NCBI GenBank assembly: GCA_036346255.1
Contig: CM070638.1
Span: 35,340,394-35,404,393, forward strand
Direction: 5' to 3'
DNA: 64,000 nucleotides
From: Ampelocalamus luodianensis
Lineage: Eukaryota > Streptophyta > Magnoliopsida > Poales > Poaceae
Made by a program: the position numbers and the translations under genes
Shown: positions 45,794 through 55,221 of the stretch, piece after piece
How the letters are laid out: each line of letters starts with the position of its first letter
Position numbering within the stretch: the first letter of the stretch is position 1
Notes under the pieces: generated by a model
Told to the model about the DNA's origin: nothing
Seen by the model: the letters and a program-made list of their open reading frames with translations, nothing else
Database searches by the model: none

Positions 45794-47520
45794 TCGACTC
45801 TTCTCGCATCGAAAAGGTAACCGTCGATGAACGACACTCGTATATTGAATCGTTTTTCTAGATTGCTTTCAATTCTGCAAATTTGGCTTTCTAGATTGTT
45901 TTCCTACGGTGCAAATCCGCTCTAATCTACCGCGAGCCGACTTGAAGTCGCCGGCCAAGCCGATCGGTGGATTGCATGAAAGAGTAGATGATGATTGTAC
46001 CGTAGGTAGTAGATGAAATCGCATGGAAGGCATCATGTGCATAGCACCGCCTGCAAGCGGCTGTCACTACCTCCGCGATACGTTACCGGTCGGCATAGTC
46101 CGCCATCACGTATCGCCACGGAGGCAACGACAGAGCCACGCCGCCAGCACGCGGCAAGCATGCACATGTCGGCATGAAGCCGCGCCAACGTTGCAAGTTT
46201 GTACTACATTACATTGCATACATCGGCATGAATAAACAGTAACAAAAAAAAAATGGCCGTCGGCCTTCAGAGCGCGGCGCGTCGCCGACTTGGAGTCGCA
46301 CCCGACCACCTTGAAGTGCCGCCTCCCTGCCCATGGCCGCCAGCACGCGGTTCACGGTCCACGGCTGCCTCTCCGGCCCTCATGCGCTCGCAGCGCCACC
46401 ACCGGAGCCTCGCATGGCCGCCACCCAAGAAAGGAAAAAAAGGGCTGGGAGAGAGGACTCCGACGCCGGACCGCATGGGCGCCGCCGCATGGCCGCCCAA
46501 GCCCGTCACGACGCCGCCGGAGCCGTCCGACCGCAGCACCCGTCGGCCCTCGCCGCTCGCACACCCACACCGCCGCTGCGCGTGTGCTCCCGCGATGAGC
46601 CGCCGCCGCGCCTCGGGACAAAAACAGAGGGGGGAGAAGAGGTGCCGCCGGCCGACGCGCCTGGCCGCAGCCCGCCGTGTCAGTCCCGCATCAGCGCCGC
46701 GCCGCCGGCGGCCATCTCGGTCGGCGTCGCAGCCGCACGTCCGTCCGCGCTGCCGTCCCCTTGTTGCGCAGAGCCGCCGCCGCCGCGCGGGCGCGAAGCG
46801 CGAAGGCTGGCGCCGCCACCGCAGCTTACTTCGCGACGGCGCGCGCGGCAACGCTGCCGCTGCTTCGACGGTGCGAGCACCACCGCCGCCGCATCTCGCC
46901 GCCGATGCTGCCGCCGCGGCCGCCGCCGCCGCCGCCTCGCTTCGGTGCGCCGCCAGAAGCCGCCGCCGCGGCCGACATCGCCGCCGATCACGCCGCCGAA
47001 GCCGCTTCGAGCGCCGCCTCGAACCGCCCGCAGCGCCGCCTCCCATGGAAGCCGCCCGACTAAGATGCATGCCAGGGTAGGGGAAACCCTACTGCCGGTC
47101 CCCATTGATGCGGCCTAGTGGCGGCCCTTTATGGGTAGGGAAAAAGCGGGCAGTGTTGGGCCTAAACAAGGGCTGGCTAGGAATTCGAAAGAAAAAAAGG
47201 GGGACGGGGGCCTAGCCGAAAGCGAAAAAAAAAGGGGGAGTCGGTCGGTGGAATTTTGCAGAAAGGTCCTTGAATTTCTCTGAAATTTTGTAAACCTTTT
47301 CCAGAACTGATTTTTTTTGCAAATAAACCCTCTAAATTCGAAGATTACGAGAATTCATGCGGACCTCAAAATTTATGAAAGCCCCTCGAAATTGGAAATT
47401 ACGAATTTTCTCTCGAATTGAGATTTCGTGTTTTAACCTCGAAAATTGCTGAATTTGCCAGAAAATACCTTTTCTAGCAGAAAAGGGTCTCGGGAATTCA
47501 ATTTTTGAATCAATTTTTGC
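45794..47520 (+). other. GC-rich leader of the nested copia element
   Basis: 46253-47080 is extremely GC-rich (CGCCGCC arrays) and open in up to five frames on both strands, giving Arg/Ala/Pro-rich translations of 130-270 residues. These are composition effects with no domain. 47250-47480 is an ATTTTGCA(G)AAAGG-type segment also present in the leader at 29050-29280. Confidence 0.65.
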
Positions 47521-47819
47521 ATTTGAAGCATGTTTAACTTTGTTATTGTTATTTCTATGCAATCTACTTACCACATTTACTGTTTTGATTATCTGTGATT
47601 ATTTATATTGCTTTTAATCACCGAAAATAGCATAAATCATGAAAAATGCATAGAAAATATGGGAATACTGAACTCAAGTTCGATGAGCATTATGAGAATT
47701 TTGCAACCATTTTATGCAGATTACAAAGGTAATCCTTTGAACTTTTGCATAGATATGAAGATGACCGCATCACGAATCAGAATCGGAGAACCGACCAGTA
47801 TGGTTTAATTTGTGCTGAA

Positions 47820-48180
47820 TTTATAACGATCTTCAATTCGTGGTAATGTAATCACGGATGAGCGTAAGATTGAGAAGACTCTCTACCTTTCACCGTAACG
47901 GTTGCAATCCGCAAGCAACTATCGCCAAGACGGCTACATGAAGTATGCCGAATTAATTGACATCATGCAAGTTGCGAAACTCAAGATGATATTCTAAGAA
48001 AGAACTTCATCTCGCAACCACCTAGTAGCAATGTTGGCCATGAAGCCATCGCTAGTGACTACAAGGTGATGAAGCCTCTCACGAATGAGAGGAACAAGAA
48101 GGGTAAGGTCGTGCGTCGCACATTATTGATGTTTTCGGTCTAAGAAGAAGGGCAAATGATAGCATGAGGCATACCTCGCC
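47820..48180 (+). pseudogene. Copia gag relic
   Basis: Frame-broken translation with (T)DERKIEKTLSTFH, YRQDGYMKYAELIDIM and SNVGHEAIASD resembles copia gag (SDE..IEKTLSTFHPSN; YxxRGFxxYSELI). It lacks an identifiable zinc knuckle; the knuckle would be near 48120-48180. Confidence 0.6.
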
Positions 48181-48589
48181 ATTGCAGGCACAGAGGATTC
48201 ACATCCATTACCTGCACTTATGAATGTGAATAGCCCAGTAGCAGCCCCATCATCCCTCCTTTTGGACATCGCAACGGCCACAGCCGTAGCTGCCCAAGAG
48301 GAGAAGATCGCGTATGGAGCCGATTTAGGCAGAAGTTCCTGAATACTTCGCCTATTAGATCCAGTGCACGCATTGCGCGGACCTTTATAGAAACTCGCAG
48401 TTTGTAATTGAAGTAGATTTTTGAATTATTGAATAATGGTTGCAAGCTCTAGGAGAGCAAAGAATTAAATTCTTATTATGAGTCCTGCAAGGCTTATTTT
48501 CCCGTCTTTATAATAGCAAATTACGTTCTGATATCTGAAGTATTTTATTTATGTGTTGCTTGCTTTCTGCTACATATTAATAAAGTACA

Positions 48590-48900
48590 TTATATTAGAA
48601 CACGTGTGGCGCCCTATGGAGGAAGTGTGCTTAGCATGTAGCGGCACAATGAGTACCATCCTGAGAGAAATGGAAATTTTTCCAGTCAATCAGCAAGAAT
48701 GCTGGCAGTCTTACGACAATCGCAGGCAGCGCTACTTGTATAATAGGCTCAGGAATGGCCATAATTATACTCCCAACGAGCACAACTTTGGTCATTGAAG
48801 AAGACTTGTTGTACCCAGAATCGACTAGAACTCTCAAGGATATTTGCGCTAACAGTTTCCATGTAGAGACTGAAGAAGAGTGTGGTACATAATACCTCCT
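48590..48900 (+). pseudogene. Copia protease region, decayed
   Basis: MEEVCLACSGTMSTILRE corresponds to the copia protease active-site region (C-L-x-D-S-x-T-T-H-T-I-L): the catalytic Asp appears as Cys here and flanking residues are eroded. Downstream frames are broken. Confidence 0.55.
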
Positions 48901-48999
48901 TATTACAAAGCATGAAGAAAGTGAAAAATAGCACTAGAATATCTCCCTTCATATGAAACTGGGCTATACTACACTAATATTAAGGCACTGCAATTGATC

Positions 49000-49640
49000 T
49001 TGCCTAGAAAACCGTATTTAGAAGCTCGAACTTATCTATCTCGGCATGATAGATTATGCCGCCTAGGTCTTAAGATAATGAGAGATATAATTAACAATTC
49101 ACAGGACATAATATGAATATAAAGAATTTCCGAACTGAAGATTTTTGTGTGCCCGCATGAGCCACCGGAAATTAATTATTAGACCTTTTGCTCAAAGCGA
49201 AGGATGAAGTCCTGCATTCTGGATCGTATCCAGGAGACATTTATGTCCTATACACCCTCGTAAGGGTCATTTAGGTATTTTATAGTGCTCATCAATGCTT
49301 CCTCGAATGGTCGCACGTATGTTTATTGTCTATGAGAAACCATGCTTTTGCAAAGCTAAATCTCGCAGATAATTAACAATTGAAAAAATAATTCCCGATC
49401 ATCACGTGAAGTCCATACGAATGGACAACGCCGAGAATGTACTCAGAAGGCATCGATGATTATTGTATGAAAATGGGAATTAAAATTGAGCATTATATAC
49501 CGCACATCCGCACTGTAATGGACTAGCGTAACTTTGAAGAATTGTAATTTACCAACTATATGTTGGGACATGCGATCCTACTCGTAGCGCTCTCATCAAT
49601 TTTAGACCGTCGCTTATAACATCCATCCAACTATACAACT
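49000..49640 (+). pseudogene. Copia pre-integrase and integrase, decayed
   Basis: A pre-integrase motif is visible at about 49030-49100 (SRHDRLCRLGLKIMRDI-like, with H and leucines of the HHCC finger) and integrase core fragments at about 49370-49560 (VKSIRMDNAENV, then an AHPHCNGLA-like stretch equivalent to HTQNGLAE). Many stops are present. Confidence 0.6.
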
Positions 49641-50699
49641 AGCGCAAGGTCAAGACCAAAACTTCTCATCTTCACAGTTTGGTAGCAAGGGTTATATACC
49701 TATACCACCACCGCAATGAACGCAATGGGTCTTCTCCGAAAGTGCAGGTTATCGTTGGTTATGAGACAACATCCATAATCAAGTATTTGGACCATATGAC
49801 TGGAGATTTGTATAATGCCCGATTCGCTGATAGTACATTAGATGAGGTTAGTTTCCCGTCATTAGGGGGAGGAAATCAACCCTTGATAATAATGTCGGGA
49901 AGCAATTGAAGTCCAGAAGATAATTGAAATCTATCATATGACCCGCGCACTAATGAAGCAAATAGAGAAGTCCAGAAGATAATTGCAATCCAGAAGATAA
50001 TTGAATTGAAGTCTAGAAGACAATTGAAGTCCGTAAGATAATTGATTTGCAAGTATTAGCGAATCAACCGCCGACTACTTTAGTGATTTGAAGAGCGTGA
50101 ATAAGTAGCATTTGCTCGCAAGCAATGCACGGAGAGGTTGAAATACCATTGAAGGTATCCCTAATCCCGCCCGAGGCCTCGAGAATAAAAGGGCGAGAAC
50201 TCCGGTCCCTCGAATCCGAAGTAACCGGGACGCTTTGGTGAAAAGGATAAGAAGGACTTGACACACCATCACCGAAGTGCCCCAAACTGAAGGGTAGCGG
50301 CTGAGACTGGCATCGGTATGGAACCTTCGTAAAAGGCATACGAATTGAACATCTCCATGAAGGAGACATCAGCATGGATGTGTGCGCACACATCGGAGTG
50401 AAAAACTAAAGGACTTGCCCGCAATGAAGCAAAGTGAGCAAGTAGAAGTATTAAAAGAATCGCCTTGAAGAAATAGCTATAAACTTTATGACCTCGGGAG
50501 AACCTTTGAGTATTACAACAGCCAATGTCGACACTTACTTTGCAAAGAAACTTGCCACAATCATCAATCTTGATTCAGAGCCTGCATCGCTCGCTGAATG
50601 AAAGAAAATATCAGATTGAGAAGATTGGGAGAAGGCAATAGAAACCTGAATTATTCTCTCCGAATAAAAGAAAGACGTTTGGGCCTGTAAGCCGCACGC

Positions 50700-51650
50700 C
50701 TCCCCTTGTGCACCCCGTAGGGTATAAGTGGGTATTTGTTTGAAAGAGAGATGAAAAGAAGCAAGGCTCGTTGTACAAGTTTTTCACTCGACATCCAGAA
50801 GATAATTATGAAGAAACCTATTCCCCGGTCATGGGCGGAATTCCCTTTTAAAATTTTATCTCAATGACAATGAACTTGAAGTTAAGTGAAATTGTGGATG
50901 GGGTACCAAAGATACCTTTATGAAATATTGGATTAGGACATTTATATGAAGATACCGAATGTATCATCGTCCCAAACCAAAACAGAGCAAATAGAAATAT
51001 GTACGATGTGAAACTCAAAAGTCATTGTGCGAACATAAGCAATCGACGAGAATGTGGTATAATCGCTTAGCGACTTTCTATGCAAGAAAGGCTACACGAA
51101 CAATGAGAATAATCTCGTGTATTTATACGATTTATCCTGAATGGATTTAGTATGATCTCAGTGTATGAAGATGATCTGAATATCATCGGAACCCTGAAGG
51201 ATATTAAGAAAGCAAGCTCTTACCTAGAGTCGGAGCCCGAAATGAAAGGTTTGGGTAAAACCAAATATTGCTTAGGCTTGCAGCTTGAGCATGCCCCTGA
51301 AGGGATATTAGTGCATCAGTCAGCCTACACTCAGAAGTTGTTAGAAAGGTTCGACTTTGCGAAGGCATACCCTTTGAAAGTGCCAATGGTCGGGAGATCT
51401 TTGCAGCAAGACAAAGACCCGTATAGACCTAGAAAAGAGGGGAAGGAAGTCCTGGGACCGGAATTCCCATATTTAAGTGTGATAGAAACACTCATGTATT
51501 GAACAAACTGTACTAGACCGGGCATTGCATTTGCCGTGAACCTATTAGCAAGGTATAGTACAGAACCTACCAAAGGCATTGGCAGGGAATGAAGGACATC
51601 TTCCGATACCTCCAAGGAAGCAAAGAACTTGGTCTGTTCTACAGAAAGAA
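50700..51650 (+). pseudogene. Copia reverse transcriptase, decayed
   Basis: A (D)PEDNYEETYSPVM stretch (50790-50835) opens the RT. The catalytic loop is SVYEDDLNIIG at 51155-51187 (family VYVDDL; one residue changed), followed by LGKTKYCLGLQLEH, GILVHQSAYTQKLLERF, VPMVGRSL and FPYLSVIETLMY (51152-51502, one open frame). Then (R)PGIAFAVNLLARYS in another frame to about 51580. Synthesises cDNA in intact elements. Confidence 0.82.
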
Positions 51651-52200
51651 CTAAGACTTAACTATGAATGACAATGCAGATAATGGGTACTTGTAGGACC
51701 CATATACAGCCAAATAGCAAACATGCTATGTATTCCTATGTGGTGGAACTGCAATTCCATGAAAATCATCTAAGCAGAGTCTTGTATCGACTTCGACGAA
51801 CCACTCGGAAATAATAGCATTATACGAGGCCTCACGAGAATGTGTTTGGCTTCGGCGGATGATTCACCACATCCAGCAGTCATGTGGATTGAATGCCGCA
51901 CTAACCCCCACTATTATCTATGAAGATAAATGCAGCTTGTGTTGCACAAGTACAGATGGGTTATGTGAAGAATCCCCTCACAAAGTATATCAACCACAAG
52001 TTCTTCTATGCTCATGAAATGCAAAAGATGGACGAAATTAAGTCTTGCATACAAAGTCATGTGAAAATCTTGCAGATTTGTTCACTAAGTCACTTCAAAG
52101 ATCTAACTTTGAAAGGTGCATATGTGGAAATTGGAATGATGAGACTTAGAGAAGTGCAGATCTGGGGAGAATCTTCACAAACTCATTACTAAAGCTTGAT
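51650..52200 (+). pseudogene. Copia RNase H, decayed
   Basis: Fragments in several frames: NYDYE...DNADNGYL-like start, a TSTNHSEIIALYEASREC equivalent near 51780-51850, then ACVAQVQMGYVKN-like and KYINHKFFYAHEMQK at 51940-52030 and the LADLFTKSLP-type region near 52070. Confidence 0.65.
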
Positions 52201-52432
52201 CACGAAGATCGAGTACCCAAAGAGCAAATCTCAAGATTAAATGAAATTGGGTGGATTGTACTCTTTTCCCTTGACGAGTTTTCTGAAGTTTCTCGGCTAA
52301 GGTTTTTAATGAGGCAATTAGTGCAAACATAGCGTAACATGATTCATGTACTCTTTCTCCAAATTTTTCCCACTCGGTTTTTATGGAGTTTTGACGAGGC
52401 ATGGGCATGAAGGATGAGTGCCCAAGGGGGAG

Positions 52433-52700
52433 TGTTAGAAACCGGCCCAGACCGGAGTCCCGCCCAAGATGGGCTCCTCATCCCAAACCCTAGAAGGGTC
52501 GTAGCCTATAAATAGGGGTGCTATTCACATTGTAAAGGATTGATCGATGGATGAAGGAATAAAGAGAAGCAAGAAGTCCCCTACATCTCTCGTGTTCTAT
52601 CTCTTATTCTCATTCTTGTTGTTCATGCATTGTTCTTACGATTCTACGCTTGTCTCACGAGGTAATCGCTCTGACCGACTCGCCAAACGGTTCCTCAACA
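52433..52700 (+). repeat. 3' LTR of the nested copia element
   Basis: 268 bp, TGTTAGAAACC to CTCAACA, preceded by the purine tract AAGGGGGAG (52424-52432). TATAAATA at 52507-52514. Confidence 0.9.
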
Positions 52701-52789
52701 ATACCGACTACTGAGAACTATCCGTATTACATTTCTTACAAAACTAATTATGCATGCGTTTTGCTTTTATTTTGGTTCACCTAAGAATT

Positions 52790-53168
52790 CTTTTTATTAT
52801 TTAATCCTTTTAAAATTATTTTAAAGGTAGCATTTTTCTAACTTTATTTCCAACCGACCCATTTGATCACGCTACAACGTATGGTGTGGTAAAAATACGT
52901 TGTCACGTCACGGACTACGGTATGGCAAACGAGTGCTATCACGCTAAGAGGAGTGGCGTGACAGAACTTGACCCAAAAACGGAGGTGTCCAAAGGGGTCG
53001 ATGGCGTATAAAGATGCAGCTTTGATCACGCCATGGTCGGTGGCGTGATAGCACAATTTAATCACACTACAGTCATAGCATGACCAAGGGGTTGGAATGG
53101 GAAATAAGGTTAAAAAGAGGCTATCTTTAAAATAATTTTTTTAAAAAAAATAAATAATAAAAAAGACT
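52790..53168. mobile_element. MITE with long AT-rich terminal inverted repeats
   Basis: Left CTTTTTATTATTTA...AAATTATTTTAAAGGTAGC...TTATTTCCAACC and right inverted partner GGTTGGAATGGGAAATAAGG...GCTATCTTTAAAATAATTT...AAATAATAAAAAAG. TIRs of about 70 bp frame a GC-richer core with several GTGATAGC/TCACGCC motifs in both orientations. About 380 bp; no ORF. Exact ends and target duplication not resolved. It sits in what would be an intron of the captured kinase gene. Confidence 0.65.
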
Positions 53169-53212
53169 CTCAGCCTGCAGCCTAGCTTATTTGCTATTTT
53201 CTACTCTGACAG

Positions 53213-53258
53213 ATTGATGAGCAGAAGCGGTTCATGAAGACCTACCTGAGCATTTCTA
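53213..53258 (+). pseudogene. Choline/ethanolamine kinase, second captured exon
   Basis: IDEQKRFMKTYLSIS, following a TCTGACAG acceptor and ending at a GTAAGTA donor. In plant choline/ethanolamine kinases the (D/E)(E/Q)xxRFx(x)xYL helix comes right after the block found at 45407-45504, so order, strand and spacing (after removing copia and MITE) fit two neighbouring exons with an intron between. Residue 52706-52722 (DY..ENYP-like) is probably the end of the previous exon, with small deletions. Confidence 0.75.
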
Positions 53259-53487
53259 GTAAGTACAAATTCATTATTTGGTTTGATCGTTTGACGATTT
53301 CTTTGGTACTAATATGATTTCCTTGAGCAGTCACTGTTCTGATGCAAATTTTTCATGCCTGACAACCATTGAATACTCTTGTTCCCTATAACTAGCTAAT
53401 ATATCCTTGCAATTTTCTTTAGCAGGTGAGATAACCTCTAACTTGCTTGTTTGATAGGCCGTTTTAAGTCTAAGAGACTCATTTCAT

Positions 53488-53913
53488 AATTTCAATTAGG
53501 AGAATTTGATAAGCATAGTTAAAATTTATCCTATTGATTTTGATTTTAGGGAATTGAGGGACCTTAACCATCACCTTTGTCTCTACATTACCGATATGCG
53601 AGCAGGTCGTAGATTCTCCAGCATACAAACTATTGGCCAACTCTCTCAAAAAATGGTGGAGACAAAGAAACATCTTTGCTATCATTTGGTTTATCGACTT
53701 TTGAAACTAGTACTAGTATTGCATGTAGCTACTGCCACAATTGAGAGGTGTTTTTCAGCTATGAGAATTGTGAAAATTTATTTGCACAATCGCATCAGTG
53801 ATGATTTCATAAGTGATAGACTAATTTACTATGTGGAGAAACAAGAAATGAAGAAAGTTACCAATGACGTTGTGGTTCATCGTTTCATGAACTTGAAAGA
53901 ACGTAAATACTAA
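53488..53913 (+). pseudogene. hAT transposase C-terminal dimerisation domain
   Basis: An open stretch following TTTTAATTAG-like intron end: ENLISIVKIYPIDFDF, ELRDLNHHLCLYITDMR, QLSQKMVETKKHL, then the hAT C-terminal signature YRLLKLVLVLHVATATIERC and FSAMRIVK, NRISDDF, YVEKQEMKKV. It matches the plant zinc-finger-MYM/TTF-type hAT group (usual form: LPVATA(S/T)VER(C/V)FSAM). The domain looks intact to its own stop at 53911, but the rest of the enzyme is absent, so no transposition activity is expected. Confidence 0.85.
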
Positions 53914-54960
53914 AAGGTAATGTATTTACTTTTATTCAACTATTCTACTTTTTTTACTAGATAATTTTAATCCGTTTTGTTCTTTTTTATATAGATCATT
54001 GAGGTCAGATGATGTATTTTGCCAATATCGACTATCTTTATCCATGATTTCGCCCTTAGTTACTTCACTTTGCTACAATTAACAATATTATTAGTGAGTT
54101 TCTTTATGTTAGTAAGTATTTTGATCACTACTTCTTTATCATTGTACATTGTCATTTGTTATGTTGAAATATTAATGCTAAAAGTTGTTGGATATATTAC
54201 TATTTAGTACCATATTACTTTAAAATTATATATATTGTTATATGTACAGTGAAATGGTGAACCCTGGTCATTTCCATTCTAGTTCCGTCCCTGCTCGCAT
54301 GGAGCCGTGAAGGGAACTGGCAGCGCAGTAGCAGGAAACGACGGTAGGGGTAGAGGCCAGGATGATGACGAGTGCGGCAGTGGTACGCCTACTTGAGAAT
54401 CAGCATCAACGACAGCGACCAGGTATTACACCATGTTGGTTGGTTGATTTTTTTTCTTCAGCATGAGGCTTGTTCTTCAGCACTCAGAAGAGATAATGTC
54501 AGTGCATGACTTTTGTTGATGGAGTCATGGAATTTACTAGCATTTTGTGTCGATGTGTGGACTTTGGACTATACTTTATTATTGTTGATAGAACGGTCAT
54601 GGACTTTGTTGGTGAGATCTATTGATGAACTTTGTTATTTGCTAGGTCCTGACCGGTCATGGACATTTGCTGATGGACTATGTTGAATACTTGAATTTCC
54701 TAAATTTACATGCATCATTCTGATGCTTTGTGAATTTACTTGAATTTTCGATGCTTCTCTGTTGTCTATTATGGTCAATTATGATGCTTCTCATCAATTT
54801 CTGCTATGCACTTCTGTCTCTGTTTTGTCCAAATTCGGCCAATTTTTTTAATGAATTTTGGCCAATTATCATCGATTTTCAGCCAAAATTTATTTGAATT
54901 TCAAAATCGATTCTATCAGGGACCCCCGGTAAAATTTCAAAACCGGTTATCAATACCCTG
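53914..54960 (+). other. 3' region of the hAT element
   Basis: AT-rich, with a short GC-rich stretch 54280-54430 (open in several frames, not recognised) and repeated CATGGACTTTG/GATGGACTATG words at 54500-54690. Subterminal sequence 54840-54960 leads to the TIR. Confidence 0.55.
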
Positions 54961-54968
54961 GTTCAAAT
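54961..54968. repeat. hAT target-site duplication, right
   Basis: GTTCAAAT, identical to 44612-44619. Confidence 0.9.
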
Positions 54969-55221
54969 CAAAGGCATTCCACCAAAATGATGTAACTGGT
55001 CTGCGATTAATCAAATTGCTTCTTTTCTGGGTTTGTTAATTGAAGTGGAATGGGTTGGTATATTCAGAAGGTTCTATGAGGTAATCGGGATCAGGATTAC
55101 TTGTAAAGATGTGTCTAGAATTCTTGTGGAGAGATTGGTGGAGATGAAGAAGATGTACTTGTTGGACTTTCAGGCTGAAATAGAGTGTATGGCCATGGAT
55201 CAGAGGGACAACCTTGATAAT
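54969..55221 (+). pseudogene. Zinc-knuckle/DUF4283-like gag relic, 3' part
   Basis: Continues the frame broken at 44611: IKGIPPK, a stop, CNWSAINQIASFLG, LLIEVEWVGIFRRFYEVIGI, RITCKDVSRI and RLVEMKKMYLLDF. This is the (L)xxVDW..IFxxFYExVR(V/I)K(V/I)xCxDPxKIP...RLxEM pattern of the plant DUF4283 group. It is cut at 55221 by the next gypsy LTR. Confidence 0.7.

Larger units (their letters stand above)
45505..52700 (+). mobile_element. Complete but decayed Ty1/copia element inside the hAT
   Basis: 7.2 kb with short LTRs (45505-45779, 52433-52700), PBS, GC-rich leader, and gag-protease-integrase-RT-RNase H remnants in copia order, then a purine tract. Target copies ATACT (45500-45504) and ATACC (52701-52705) differ by one base. 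It interrupts the kinase exon, so it inserted after the kinase was captured. Nearly every coding block has multiple frame breaks although the LTRs remain alike. Confidence 0.9.
44620..54960 (+). mobile_element. hAT transposon carrying choline/ethanolamine kinase exons
   Basis: Ends CAGGGTTAAAA (left) and its inverted partner TCAATACCCTG (right), with a perfect 8-bp TSD GTTCAAAT. Without the nested copia element (45505-52700 plus target copy) it is about 3.1 kb. It contains a GC-rich 5' region, exons of a choline/ethanolamine kinase-like gene (45407-45504, 53213-53258) and then the C-terminal hAT dimerisation domain of a transposase (53488-53913). The N-terminal zinc finger and most of the catalytic domain are missing. 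Read as a non-autonomous hAT that has acquired host gene segments. Confidence 0.85.

Noticed and set aside
46253..47080. Long overlapping frames (up to 275 codons) on both strands
   Set aside because: Extreme GC composition leaves few stop codons in any frame; translations are Arg/Ala/Pro arrays without domains, and the segment is the leader of a bounded copia element.
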